Source of the DNA: Streptomyces sp. NBC_00289
GTDB taxonomy: Bacteria; Actinomycetota; Actinomycetes; Streptomycetales; Streptomycetaceae
Assembly: GCF_041435115.1 (NCBI RefSeq)
Contig: NZ_CP108046.1
Coordinates: forward strand, 10,416,001 to 10,480,000
Direction of reading: 5' to 3'
DNA length: 64,000 bases
The notes beneath the pieces were generated by a model that searched no databases, had not been told where the DNA came from, and saw only the letters and a program-made list of their open reading frames with translations. The position numbers and the translations under genes were made by a program. Below are positions 8,101 through 18,207 of this stretch, piece by piece. Each line of letters starts with the position of its first letter. Within the stretch, counting starts at the first letter, position 1.

Positions 8101-8571
8101 TCAGAACGGGTGCGGTTCCGCGGGAGCCGGGCTCGACGGCGACTGTGCTGGAGCGGAGTCGGGTCTGGCCGTTGGGGCGGGCTGGCCCTGGGCGGGCATT
8201 CCTGGGCGGTAGGTCTTGGTGATGGTCGCGGTCGCATGCGCCAGGGATGCGGCGACTTCCTCGACGTCGATCTCAAGGACGGTGCGGCGCTGGCCTTCCT
8301 TGCCATCGTAAGTGCGTTGTTTGAGGCGGCCCTGAACGATGACACGCATCCCCTTGGCCAGCGACTGCGCGGCATTTTCGCCGGCCTGTCGCCACAGCGA
8401 GCAGCGCAGGAAAAGGGTTTGCCCGTCGACGAACTCATTGCGGTCACGGTCGAAGACGCGGGGGGTGGATGCCACGGTGAACCCGGCCACCGGGATACCG
8501 GAGTTGGTGTAGCGCAGTTCCACGTCGGCGGTCAGGTTGCCCACCACCGTCACCAGCGTCTCGCCCGCCAT
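8101..8571 (-). CDS. ssb: Single-stranded DNA-binding protein (accessory paralogue)
   Basis: A 156-residue OB-fold protein. It has the SSB N-terminus ([20 protein letters not shown]), the core [17 protein letters not shown] and [20 protein letters not shown], and [19 protein letters not shown] flexible Pro/Ala/Ser-rich tail follows. The last residues are PAEPHPF: the terminal Pro-Phe is kept, but the acidic run (DDDxPF) that recruits partner proteins in chromosomal SSBs is absent. This suggests an accessory SSB, such as those of mobile or competence systems. It stands alone, divergent from a small ORF. Confidence 0.85.
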   Translation of the reverse strand: MAGETLVTVVGNLTADVELRYTNSGIPVAGFTVASTPRVFDRDRNEFVDGQTLFLRCSLWRQAGENAAQSLAKGMRVIVQGRLKQRTYDGKEGQRRTVLEIDVEEVAASLAHATATITKTYRPGMPAQGQPAPTARPDSAPAQSPSSPAPAEPHPF

Positions 8572-8650
8572 ACCGCCACCCTCTTTGCCGTCCGCTCACC
8601 GCAATACGCCCACCGTACCGGCCCTGCACCCTGGCTGGCACGATGACCGT

Positions 8651-8863
8651 ATGACGAGCGAGGAGCACACGCTGGAGACGGCAGCCCAGGCACTGCACGA
8701 TGCGCAGGAAGCCGTCCACACGGCTCGCCGGAACCTGACCGCGGCGATCGTGGCCGCATACCAGGGTGGGGAGTCGGCAGCCCGGATCGCGATGCGCACC
8801 GGTAGGCACATCATCGAGATCCGGAATCTGCTGGCCGCCGCCCAGGCATCCCGTCGCAGGTAG
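8651..8863 (+). CDS. Small hypothetical helical protein
   Basis: A 70-residue frame starting at ATG 8651 (MTSEEHTLETAAQALHDAQE). It is rich in Ala, Glu and Arg and likely all helical. A region AAYQGGESAARIAMRTGRHI resembles the Asp/Gly-turn of a helix-turn-helix motif. It is divergent from ssb. No ribosome-binding site stands out. Coding status is plausible from codon bias, function unknown. Confidence 0.5.
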   Translation: MTSEEHTLETAAQALHDAQEAVHTARRNLTAAIVAAYQGGESAARIAMRTGRHIIEIRNLLAAAQASRRR

Positions 8864-9206
8864 ACCAGTTGTCGCGGCGAGGTTCCCCCGCAGCCGACCC
8901 TCACCCCGGAGTCGCTTCGCCTTGAGGTTCCGACTTGTATTGGCCGTAGCGGAGCGCGGTCGGGTTGGCCGCTCGTAGCGTTCCGTTAGGACGCTGGGTT
9001 GGATGGCTCGTGAGGTTCCTGCCGCCTCTCGGGGCTGGCCCGCTCGGGGTGTGCCGCCGGCCCGGTGTCCGGCCACGGTCTGACTCAACAGAGGATGTCC
9101 CGGCAGGTTCCGGAAGTCGGCGTGTCGGCCGTGGACGTCCTGTCGTCCCCGAGATGCGGAGTGTGGTGACAGAGGGTCAGGTGGGACTGATGAGTGCCTC
9201 TGTGTG
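8864..9206. other. No gene recognised
   Basis: GC-rich sequence between a small ORF and the IS110 relic. It probably includes the 3' non-coding end of the IS110 element (read leftwards), whose boundary I cannot locate. Confidence 0.35.
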
Positions 9207-10364
9207 TCAAGCGGCCGCAGCGAGAGTCGTATGGCGGTCACGTTTAAGGGTGCGGTAGACGACGTTCGACAGGCGCCGTTTGAGGGCCCTGCGGGCCTCT
9301 GCAGGCGTCTTGCCTTCGGCGATCTTCCGCAGGTAGTAGTAGTCCTGACCTCGGCCGCCGTCGCGGATCTGGCAGACCGCGATGATGTGCAGTACGGAGT
9401 TCAACGCGCGGTTGCCTCCGGTGTTGAGGCGGTGGCGGGTGTTCTTGCCGCTGGACGCGTCCAGCGGTGCCGTACCGGTGTAGCTGGCGAAGTGGTGCTC
9501 GGTGGGAAAGCGCGTGCGTCGCCGACGTGTCCGAGGAGCTTGGCGGCGAGCACGGTGCCCACGCCGGGCAGAGCGGTCAGCGCGGTGCGGGCGGCGGCCA
9601 GGGCGTCACGCATCTGGCCTTCGTTATCGCGGACCTGCCGGTCGACGCGCCGCAGGTCGGCGAGGAGATCCCAGGCGAGGTCACGGCGGCAGCAGTCGGT
9701 GGCCGTGGCTGGACGGATGCCCTTCATGAGGGCGGCGGCCTTCTCCGCGGACAGACGGATGGGGGCACCGCCGGGCAGCAGGTCTCGCAGCACGGCATGG
9801 AGGCGGTTGATGATGCGGGTGCGTTCGTCGACCAGGTCAGCACGGCATGGAGGCGGTTGATGATGCGGGTGCGTTCGTCGACCAGGTCATCGTGCCGCTC
9901 GGTCAGCAGCCGCAGGATCGTCGACTGGTCCTCCGGCTCCACCTTGCGCAGGTCGTGCCGGAAGAGGGCGACCTGAGAGACGTGCAGGGCGTCGGCTGCA
10001 TCGGTCTTGCGGTCCCCGCCGGTGGCCAGGAGCCGGGCCCGGGCGGAAAGGGTGGAGGGCACGTCCACCACATGCTCGCCGGTGGAGGCCAGCTGCTGGG
10101 CGAGGCTGCGGCCGAGTCCTTTGGCACCCTCTACGGCGAAGCGGTGCTCGGGCCACCGCTCGCACCAGCCCATCAGCTGCCGGCCGGTCCCTGCGTTGAC
10201 GACGAAGCGGCGCTGGGCGAGCTGGTGTCCTGCGGCGTCGACGCGACGGCGGTGTGGGACGACTTGTGGGGATCGATACCGATGGTGATCACGTGCACCT
10301 TGCCCAGGTCGAACGGGATGGGAGGGGTGCGGTGGGCACTCTGACTTGAAGTCTCAGCGTCCAT
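9207..10364 (-). pseudogene. IS110-family transposase, multiply frameshifted (IS110-1)
   Basis: A DEDD transposase of the IS110 family read leftwards. Pieces in order are VITIGIDPHKSSHTAVA (first Asp), a frame change near 10205, then WCERWPEHRFAVEGAKGLG, GGDRKTDAADALHVSQVALF and ERTRIINRLH. A 50-bp tandem duplication (9788-9837 repeated at 9838-9887) then shifts the frame. Downstream the other frame gives ALTALPGVGTVLAAKLLGHV (Transposase_20 helix-hairpin-helix), another frame change follows near 9505, and NSVLHIIAVCQIRD and AEARRALKRRLSNVVYRTL form the C-terminus. Three lesions make it inactive. Confidence 0.8.
9788..9887. repeat. 50-bp tandem duplication inside IS110-1
   Basis: The 50 bases at 9788-9837 are repeated directly at 9838-9887. 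Fifty is not a multiple of three, so the duplication breaks the transposase frame. Confidence 0.9.
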
Positions 10365-10825
10365 TGGTCACGCCTCTGTCGAGCCACACCGCGCGGGTGC
10401 CGGCCGGCGGCGGCAAACTCATCATGAGCCAGCCCGAGTTGGGGCGGCATGAGGTCACGCGAGCCCGTGCCGGTCGGCACCCTGGACGCTACGGCTGCAG
10501 ATCGCGCGTCTGGGGTCGATTCAACAAGTCAGCGGTCCAGCGCACCGTCGGTGCGCGCCGGGGGCGTGGTAAATCCTGTGGCGCGCGCTGGGGTGCTTCC
10601 GTCTGCCTCTGACGCGGGCTGATACCGCTGCGGGACGCTGGTGGGGTTCGTTCCGGCCGAAACCGAATGCTCTGTGATGCCGGTGAGCTCGCAGGTCAGC
10701 GTGGTGCTGGGGGCCGTCCACGGGAACCGTGGAGTGTTGCTGCGAGCACGTGCGTCAGAATTCCTGATTCACCTTGGTCCCCCCGGAACGGCGTACCACT
10801 CGGCCGTTGAGGGAGGGACAGGGAC
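10365..10825. other. Non-coding spacer between two divergent IS110 genes
   Basis: No gene is visible. Both IS110-type genes have their 5' ends facing this 460-bp stretch. In the IS110 family the non-coding end next to the transposase start encodes the bridge RNA that selects target and donor, so two such RNAs might be encoded here. This is inference from family knowledge; I did not fold the sequence. Confidence 0.35.
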
Positions 10826-12069
10826 GTGGATGTGCTGCACGAGCGCTGCGCCGGTGTGGACATCAGCAAGAAGGATGCCAAGGCGTGTGTCCGCACCCCG
10901 AGTACCAAGCGGCGGGGGGCCTTCGCGACCGAGACCACGACGTGGGGTTCGACGACGAACGCGGTGCTCGCCCTGCGCGATCACCTGCTCGCCGCCGAGG
11001 TCACCCTGGTCGTGATCGAGGCGACGTCGGACTACTGGAAGCTCTTCTACTACCTTCTGGCCGGGGAGTTGAACGTGATCCTGGTCAACGCGCGGCAGGT
11101 CAAGAACCTGCCCGGCCGCAAGACGGACGTCTCGGATGCGGCCTGGCTGGCCCAGCTCGGTGCGCATGGCCTGGTGCGGGCCTCGTTCGTGCCGCCCCAG
11201 CCGGTGCGCGAGCTGCGAGACCTGACCCGGGCTCGCACCCAGATGACCCGCGAGCGCGGCCAGATCGTGCAGCGGCTGGAGAAGCTGCTGGAGGACACCG
11301 GGATCAAGCTGTCCGCGGTCGCCTCCGACATCATGGGGGTCTCTGGCCGGGCCATGCTCGAAGCCCTCATCGGCGGGGAACGCGGCCCGCAGGTCCTCGC
11401 GGAGCTGGCCAAACGCAAGCTCCGCAACAAGATCCCCGAGCTGACCGAGGCGCTGACCGGACGCTTCCGCAGCCACCATGCCTTCCTGGCCCGGCTGCAC
11501 CTGGACCACTACGACCAGCTCACCGACGCGATCCGGCAGCTGGACGAGCGGATCGAGGGGGCGATGGCTCCCTTTCGTCCCTCGCTCGACCTCCTCGACA
11601 CCATCCCCGGGATCAACCGGGCCGTCGCCGAGGTGATCATCGCGGAGACCGGCGGGGACATGAGCCGGTTCGCCTCCGCCAGGCACCTCGCGTCCTGGGC
11701 CGGCGTCTGCCCAGGCCACCACGAGTCCGCCGGCCGAACCAAGAGCACCAAAGTCCGACCCGGCATCCCTATCTCAAAGGCGCCCTCGGACTCGCCGCAC
11801 TCGGCGCGGTGAGAACCAAGGACACCTACCTGCAGGCCCGTTACAAGCGGCTCACCGCCCGCCGCGGCCCGATGCGAGCCTTGGTCGCCGTCGAGCACTC
11901 GATCATCACCGCGATCTGGCACATGCTCACCGACAACGTCACCTACCACGAGCTCGGCGGCACCTACTTCGCCCAGCGCGACCCCGAACGCGCCACCCGC
12001 CGCGCGATCAGTGCGCTCAATCAGCTCGGCTACACCGTCACCCTCAACCCGCTGGAAGGCGCGGCCTGA
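10826..12069 (+). pseudogene. IS110-family transposase, one frameshift (IS110-2)
   Basis: A second IS110-type gene, of a different subgroup from IS110-1. The start MDVLHERCAGVDISKKDAKA carries the first catalytic Asp. VIEATSDYWKLFYYLL and GRKTDVSDAAWLAQLGAHGL carry the next acidic residues, and LLDTIPGINRAVAEVIIAE starts the Transposase_20 domain. Near 11765 (KSTKVRPG / HPYLKGALGLAALGAV) one base appears missing, and the C-terminal ~100 residues continue in the next frame to 12069. Otherwise it looks complete. A single lesion suggests recent inactivation, or a sequencing error. Confidence 0.8.
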
Positions 12070-12158
12070 CCGACCCGCACCCAGACACCCGGCGAGCGCC
12101 ACAGCCACCGGGCACCCAGCCCTGCCTACCCCCACCCTGACCTGCTGCTATTTACGCG

Positions 12159-13499
12159 TCAGGAGTGCATGTGGTGCAGGGCTCTCATTGCGCTGTCGAT
12201 GACCTCGTCGTCGGATGCACGGGCGAGTTGGTGAGCCTGATCGCCGCCGTTGAGGCCGAGGAGTACAGGCTTGCCGAAGGCCTTGTATCCGTTGACCCAC
12301 CAGGACCATAGGTTGGGGTGCTTGGGGTCGAACCATTCGATGACGTCGACGTCTTTGTCCCAGAAGGGCTTGGGGAATTCGAGCCACAGTTTGTCGAGCA
12401 GACCGGCTCCCAGTGCTTTGATGGCCTTCTGTTTGGCATCGGGCAGGGCCGGCTCGAAGGCGATGGTTGCGGCCTTGAGTACGCCGATCGGGACGGTGAT
12501 CACCGCGCGGTCGGCCTGTACGGTGTTGCCGTCCCGCAGGGTCACGCTCACCCCGTGCGGGCCGTACTGAATGCTGGCGACGACCTGCCGTATGCGCACC
12601 GGGATATCGCCGCGGACGTGCGCGAGCATCCGGTCGTAGCCCCGCGGGAGTAGAAGATCGGGGCCCCTCAGATCCCTGCCCTCGAGAGTGGCCTCCACTG
12701 AGAGCTGGCTCGGCTCCGCGGCGTACTCCAACGGATAGTTGATGTTTAGCGCGGTGCGCAGCGCGGCTGAAGGACTGTGCGGCATCACGGAGGCGACGGT
12801 GACTTCGTTCGGATCATCGACATCGTCGAGTTTCTCTTCATAGTGGGCGAGTTCACGCATCGCGTGTTCATGTTGGCCAGCGGAATTCTCATAGTCGAAG
12901 GTGTAGCTCGGGTCGCCGGTTTCTCTGAGAATTTTAGTCATGACGTTGCCCGAGGAGCCGTGGATCCAGGATGCTCCCATCTCCGCAGGCGCTCCAGCGA
13001 TGTGCCGCGTCCATATGCGCCCGCCGACTCGATTTCGCCCTTCGAGAACCGTCACCTGGTAGTCCTCGTCGACAAGAGCGCGAGCGCAGCCGAGTCCGGC
13101 GAATCCGGACCCGATGATCACGATGTGCTCGCCCTCTTCGGCGGCGCTGATGACTTGTGCGGCTGCGCGTCGTCCGCTTTCCAGGGCGCCATGGGCTGTG
13201 GAAGGTGCTTCGGAAGACGTCGCTTCACCGGCGAAGTACAGACGGTCATCCACCGGCGCAGCAAGCATTGTGCGGGCCCGCGCACCCAGGCTGCTGGGCG
13301 CAAGATAGGAGTAGGAGCAATGGGCGAAGGGGTCGATGGACCAGGACGTTCGTAGGTACGCCACCGGTTCCGGAACCGCCCGGTTGCCGCGTCTTGGCGT
13401 TGTGCTCGGCTTACAGGAAGCCACCGTCCCCGTGACGGCCATGGCGAGAGCCGAGCCGAGCAGCAGCCTGCGGCGCCCGATTTCGTTCGGTGACTTCAT
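12159..13499 (-). CDS. Tat-exported flavin monoamine oxidase with circularly permuted domain order
   Basis: A 446-residue FAD enzyme of the amine oxidase family, which oxidises amines to imines/aldehydes with H2O2. The N-terminus has a twin-arginine motif (GRRRLLLG, residues 8-15) and a lipobox ending at Cys29 (TVASC), so it is probably a lipoprotein outside the membrane. Residues ~42-118 match what is normally the C-terminal end of the family: TSWSIDPFAHCSYSYLAP, then APVDDRLYFAGEATSS, then TAHGALESGRRAAAQV. Only after that comes the usual N-terminal FAD motif IVIIGSGFAGLG (~126-137) with VTVLEGRNRVGGRIWT. The chain ends at SAMRALHHMHS, where other family members would continue into the segment found here at the front. 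All elements occur once and total length is normal, so it looks permuted, not truncated. The 3' end is ~90 bp from an IS110 gene. Confidence 0.8.
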   Translation of the reverse strand: MKSPNEIGRRRLLLGSALAMAVTGTVASCKPSTTPRRGNRAVPEPVAYLRTSWSIDPFAHCSYSYLAPSSLGARARTMLAAPVDDRLYFAGEATSSEAPSTAHGALESGRRAAAQVISAAEEGEHIVIIGSGFAGLGCARALVDEDYQVTVLEGRNRVGGRIWTRHIAGAPAEMGASWIHGSSGNVMTKILRETGDPSYTFDYENSAGQHEHAMRELAHYEEKLDDVDDPNEVTVASVMPHSPSAALRTALNINYPLEYAAEPSQLSVEATLEGRDLRGPDLLLPRGYDRMLAHVRGDIPVRIRQVVASIQYGPHGVSVTLRDGNTVQADRAVITVPIGVLKAATIAFEPALPDAKQKAIKALGAGLLDKLWLEFPKPFWDKDVDVIEWFDPKHPNLWSWWVNGYKAFGKPVLLGLNGGDQAHQLARASDDEVIDSAMRALHHMHS

Positions 13500-14105
13500 G
13501 CGAAGGAATCCTGTTCAGGTGAGCGGTAAGGGAAGGTCGCCTGCAAGACGAGAGCATGACAGTCACGGTTAGCCGGCCTGGCTCCATCCAGTTATCGCCG
13601 ACAGTGGTGGGCGCTGTTCGGAGGGGTAGAACCGGCATTTTGTGTCGCGCCCTTACCCACTGGTCTGGTGATCTTCCAGTCCTTCAGATGACCAAGCACA
13701 CGAGTGCTGCTTCTGCGTCTGAAGCCAGCTGGCTTGTTCGTTGTTGTTGGGGCTGCGGGGTTGTCCCGGCCCCTGCCGGGACAACCCCGCGCCTGACACT
13801 GCGGGGGTAACCTGTTGTGTCCATCCCAGATGATCATGGGGTTCCGTCTTTTGGGTGAGTGATCGCTACTTCATCTGTAGTCATGGTCTGGTCTGCGGCT
13901 GGGGGCGTTCTTGGCGGTTGGTCAGGACGGAACCGGCACGGTCAGCCGTGTGGCGATTGGATTCAGCCGTAAAGACCCTGCATGCGTACTTGGGTCAGCT
14001 TTCCGCCTCTCGCTTGGACGGGGCTACGCTCGGCTTCGGCCCGTGCCGGTAGGGAGTGCGCGGGATGGGCCCCGGTCCCCGTGACGGGGCGCAATGTGGC
14101 CGGGG
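13500..14105. other. Intergenic region with a strong hairpin
   Basis: Apart from the hairpin at 13755-13790 I see no gene. The left part should contain the promoter of the leftward amine oxidase gene. Confidence 0.4.
13755..13790. terminator. Perfect 16-bp hairpin
   Basis: GCGGGGTTGTCCCGGC (13755-13770) pairs without mismatch with 13775-13790 around a CCCT loop. It lies downstream of the leftward helicase remnant and upstream of the amine oxidase gene, so it could insulate one from the other. Confidence 0.65.
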
Positions 14106-14567
14106 CCGCTCCTTCTCGTGGCAGCGTTACGTCTCCGCCCAGTCGAGTCTGAGGGCGCTGAGAGCAGCGAGCTTGTCTGTGTGAGCTTGGCGCGCCTTGA
14201 CTTCGTGTTCGACAGGAACACCCCGAGCTTGACCTCCGACCCGTCCGGCAATGTCTCTGCGTGGGCTGTGGGGACGGTCACGGCGCCGGTGCGGGCCTTG
14301 TACTGCGCGAGGGCGGCAACGCCCTTCTCGAAGGCGCTCATGGTCGCCGTGGACGGCTTCACCGCCGTTTTCGGCTCCGGGGTGGCGTCGTGATGCCGGG
14401 TTGTTTCAGGCGCTTACGCTGCCCGTCCGTCAGGGTTGCTCAGGCAGCGGGCTTCCGCTGCTTGGCGAGCCATTTCCCGATGTCCACGCTGTAGACGGTG
14501 ACGTCGGGCAGTACCTCGGTCTGACCGGTCTCAGCGTCGTCGGCCAGGAGCTCGCGCAGCGCGGCGT
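14106..14567 (-). pseudogene. Remnant of a helicase-associated-domain protein
   Basis: Read leftwards from the IS630-A copy 2 junction, one frame gives VTVYSVDIGKWLAKQRK, a stop, then TDGQRKRLKQPGIT. After a frame change come FEKGVAALAQYKARTGAVTV and LGVFLSNTKSRRAKL. These repeats (W-L-x-x-Q-R ... L-x-x-G-x-x) are the helicase-associated (HA) domain found in tandem at the C-terminus of large actinobacterial helicases. The ATPase part is absent: the gene is cut at 14567 by the IS insertion and carries a stop and a frameshift. Confidence 0.6.
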
Positions 14568-15727
14568 AGTGCTGCATTCCTCATTGGATGTACGCATATC
14601 GGCGTCGTAGTTGGCGGGTGGGCGGGGCTGGCCGGCCCCAGATCCAGGGGCGGGCTCGGGCGTTGAGTTGCCGGGTGGCTACGGCTGTGGCCTGGGTGAT
14701 GTCGTCGGGGTTGGCGAAGGACCGTCCGGCCAGGGCGGTCTTGCGGAAGATCCGCCACCAGCCTTCCTGCAGGTTCAGCCAGCAGGCGCCGACCGGGATG
14801 AACGCGTGGTGGATGCGGGGGTGGTCCTCCAGCCAGGTCCGGGTGGACAGGCTGTTGTGGGAGGACAGGTTGTCGGTGACGATCCAGATCTCACCGGCCG
14901 GATTGGCGTCCTCGAGGCCGGATTGGCGTCCTCGACCAGTTGAAGGAATTGCTGGTAGAAGACGCTGTTGCGGGAGGATGCGGCCATGGTGATCTGCTGG
15001 CCGTCCCGGATGCGTAAAGCCCCGTAGACCCAGGTCTTTTCTGGCCCGCGGCCGGAGTCGAGCTCGGACTTGATCCGGTGCCCGTCGGGTGACCAGCCCG
15101 GTGCGGGCGGAAAAGTGCGGGGGATCACCGGCCCCAGTTCGTCAGCGCAGATCACCGTCGCGCCGTCGGGTGGCTGGGTGTAGAGGCCGATGATCCGCGT
15201 CCTTTTCCCGCGAAGTCCGGGTCCTTTGAACGGGTCCAGGATCGGGTACGGCGCCAGCGCACCCCCTCGGCAACCAGGATCCTGCGCACCTGGGAGCGGC
15301 CGACCTCGATACCCAGCTGCCGGGCCTGGGCGGCCAGGGAGTCCAGCGTCCACTCGGCCGGCCCGGCTTCGTCGGCCGCCCACAGTTCCCCGCCCGGCTC
15401 CCACCGCAGCCGGCCCGGCGGCACCTGTTTGACCAGAGCGATGATCCGGGATCGCTCGGCCTCGGTGATCCGCCGCTTGCGGCCCTGCCCGCCCAGATCA
15501 TCCAGCCCCTCCAGCCCGGAGCGGTTGAAGCGGTGCAGCCAGCAGCGGACCGTTTTCTCGCTGCAGCCCAGCTCCACCGCGATCGCCGGCACCCGCAGCC
15601 CCGACCAGCTCAGGTCGATCATCCGGGCCCGCATCACCACATCCCGCGGCGCCTTCCGCGCCCGCGACAACCGACGGACAACTGCCCGTTCGTCCTCGTC
15701 ACAGCCCGGCCGTGCCCATAACACCAT
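14566..15727 (-). pseudogene. IS630-family transposase, copy 2, same 20-bp duplication
   Basis: Structure as in copy 1: helix-turn-helix in the first frame, G_GGA_AAA slippery site (plus strand 15203-15209), catalytic region in the -1 frame, and the identical inactivating 20-bp repeat (14896-14915 and 14916-14935). Here the left flank is GTAG rather than CTAG, so the terminal TAG stop is not formed and the frame reads on into flanking DNA. Confidence 0.75.
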
Positions 15728-15803
15728 GCCCAGCACCCGCCCCCGAGCACCATCAACTACCCCGCCACCAAGACATATACCCAACCAAAGCGGAATCCAG
15801 CAC
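14569..15803 (-). mobile_element. IS630-family element, copy 2 (IS630-A)
   Basis: Same 1235-bp element as at 438-1672, with TA at 14567-14568 and 15804-15805. It interrupts the helicase remnant on its left. On its right the CTAG at 15803-15806 doubles as the target repeat of an IS701 element. Confidence 0.85.
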
Positions 15804-15806
15804 TAG

Positions 15807-17248
15807 TAGGGCTTGGTCAGGTTCGTAGTGGTGTGGGTATGCCGTGGTGGCAGGTGGGGCAGGCGCCGGTCAAGAGGGCGAGGAGTGTCTGTAGCTCGCG
15901 GACGATCTGGTAGAGGCTCAGGCCGGCGCCGCGTCTTTTGGGGCGCGGGCCAGTCGTTGCAGGGTGCAGAAGGCGTGCGCGGCGGAGACGAGGGTGACGT
16001 GGTGGTGCCATCCGTTCCAGGTGCGGCCCTCGAAGTGGGCAAGTCCCAGGGCCTGTTTCATCTCCCGGTAGTCATGCTCGATGCGCCAGCGGAGTTTGGC
16101 GAGGCGGACCAGTGTGGTCAAAGGCATGCCGGAGGGCAGGTCGGAGAGCCAGTACTGCACCGGCTCGCTCGCGTCGGCGGGCCATTCGGCCAGCAGCCAG
16201 CACACGGGCAGTTCCGGGCCGTCGGTGTGCTGGCGGACCTCGCGTCCGGCGGGCCGGATCCGCAGGGCCACGAAGCGGGAGTACATCCGCTTGCGGCCCG
16301 AGGGGCCGGCGCCGGGCCGGGAGCCCTCCCGCCACTGCACCGGCCTGGCTGCCTTCCGGCCCGCCGCGATGACCAGCTCCTTCACCGACCGCGCCGTGTC
16401 GGGATACTTCGCCACCGGCGGGCGTCCGCTGCCGGAGTACGGCTCAGCCACCGCCACCGCGTCGGCGCTCTGGGCCGACAGCGTGCTGGAGATCCCCACT
16501 ACATAGTTCAGGCCGCGGGCCTGCACTCCGTGCCGGAACGCGGCGGCATCACCGTATCCGGCGTCCGCGACGGCCAGCGGCACGTCGAGTCCCCAGGAGC
16601 GGGTCTCATCGAGCATGTCCAGGGCCAGCTGCCACTTCTCCACATGCCCCACATCGTCCGGGATCCGGCAGGCGGCACGGCGGGCGACCTTGCCCGCATC
16701 GGCCTTCGGCGAGGCCGGATCCCAGCTCTGGGGCACAAACAGCCGCCAGTTGACCGCCGCCGAGGCGTGGTCGGAGGCCAAATGGAGCGAGACGCCGACC
16801 TGGCAGTTGGTGACCTTTCCCGCCGTTCCGGTGTACTGCCGCGACACACACGCCGAGGCTTGGCCGTCCTTCAAAAACCCGGTGTCGTCGAAGACCAGGG
16901 CCTCGGGTCCGATCGCCTCCTCCATCCGCCAGGCGAGCTGGGCCCGGATACGTGCCGGGTCCCAGGGACTGGTGGTGATGAAGTTGGCCAGCGCCTGACG
17001 ATTGCCGTCCTGGCCGAGCCGGGCGGCCATCGGCTCGACCGACTTACGCTGTCCGTCGGTCAGCAGCCCCCGCAGATAAACCTGCCCCCACCGGCGCTGA
17101 TCCTTGCGCGCGAACGGCTCGAACACCTCCGCCGCAAACGCCTCCAACTCACCACGCACCACAGCAATCTCGTCCGGAGTCACACACACTCAACGCCACA
17201 CCGGGCCCAAAGGACACGCACCACCACAACCGACCTGACCAAGCCCTA
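15807..17248 (-). mobile_element. IS701-family element
   Basis: A 1442-bp element with inverted ends sharing TAGGGCTTGGTCAGGT, flanked by the 4-bp direct repeat CTAG (15803-15806 and 17249-17252). CTAG is the known target of many IS701 elements. It sits exactly between the ends of two IS630 elements, whose terminal CTAG sites made the target. Confidence 0.9.
15918..17189 (-). CDS. IS701-family transposase
   Basis: A 423-residue DDE transposase, apparently intact. The N-terminal FEPFARKDQRRWGQVYLRGL and GQRKSVEPMAARL are the family signature. ALVFDDTGFLKDGQASACVS has the first Asp, VPLAVADAGYGDAAAFRHG the second, and LAKLRWRIEHDYREMKQALG the Glu. The ATG or a GTG close to 17189 is the likely start, near the right end of the element. 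Confidence 0.9.
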   Translation of the reverse strand: MCVTPDEIAVVRGELEAFAAEVFEPFARKDQRRWGQVYLRGLLTDGQRKSVEPMAARLGQDGNRQALANFITTSPWDPARIRAQLAWRMEEAIGPEALVFDDTGFLKDGQASACVSRQYTGTAGKVTNCQVGVSLHLASDHASAAVNWRLFVPQSWDPASPKADAGKVARRAACRIPDDVGHVEKWQLALDMLDETRSWGLDVPLAVADAGYGDAAAFRHGVQARGLNYVVGISSTLSAQSADAVAVAEPYSGSGRPPVAKYPDTARSVKELVIAAGRKAARPVQWREGSRPGAGPSGRKRMYSRFVALRIRPAGREVRQHTDGPELPVCWLLAEWPADASEPVQYWLSDLPSGMPLTTLVRLAKLRWRIEHDYREMKQALGLAHFEGRTWNGWHHHVTLVSAAHAFCTLQRLARAPKDAAPA

Positions 17249-18207
17249 CTAGTGTCCTGCGCCAGTAGTTGCTCGTTAGTAGTGGTGTGACTTCTACTGC
17301 TGGTGCGTCAGTTCCTCGTCGGGGCCCGAAACTCGAGCCGTTGCTGCTGTCTGATGACGAGCGGGCAGAGTTGGAGCGGTGGACGCGCCGGGCGACATCG
17401 GCCCAGGCCCTGGCCCTGCGGGCACGGATCGTGCTGGCATGCGCGGGGCCGGAAATCCCGCCGATCGTCGCGGTCGCCCGGTATCTGCGGGTGACCGCGG
17501 ACACGGTCCGCAAGTGGCGGCGACGCTTCCTCACCCAGCGACTGGACGGACTGGTCGACGAGCCCCGACCGGGCCGGCCGCCCACCATCAGCGTCGACCA
17601 GGTGGAAGCGGTGGTGGTCACCACGCTGGAACAGCTCCCGAAGAACGCCACCCACTGGTCGCGGACATCGATGGCCCAGCACAGCGGCCTGTCCAAGTCG
17701 ACCGTCGGCCGGATCTGGCGGCAGTTCCAGCTCAAGCCGCATCTGGCGGACACGTTCAAGCTGTCGACGGACCCGCTGTTCGTGGAGAAGGTCTATGACG
17801 TCGTGGGGTTGTACTTCAACCCGCCCGAGGGTGCGGTGGTGCTCTCGGTGGACGAGAAGTCGCAGATCCAGGCCCTGGACCGGTCCCAGCCGGTGCTGCC
17901 GATAATGCCGGGCATGCCCGAGCGGCGCACCCACGACTACGTCCGCAACGGCCTGACCACCATCTTCGCTGCCTTCGACGTCGCCACCGGTGAGGTCATC
18001 ACCGCCCTGCACCGCCGGCACCGGGCCGTGGAGTTCAAGAAGTTCCTGATCCGGATCGACAAGGCGGTGCCCGCGCACCTGCAGATCCACCTGATCGTGG
18101 ACAACTACGGCACCCACAAGACCCCGGCGATCAAGGCCTGGCTGGCCAAGCACCCGCGGTTCGAGCTGCACTTCACCCCGACCGGCTCTTCCTGGATCAA
18201 CCAGGTC

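Noticed and set aside
7691..8222. Two overlapping long plus-strand frames across the SSI-SSB gap
   Set aside because: They cross two long hairpins and run into the ssb gene on the opposite strand, with no motif or ribosome-binding site.
12250..13355. Plus-strand frames over the amine oxidase
   Set aside because: No motifs; the minus frame shows a Tat signal, lipobox and all FAD-binding blocks.
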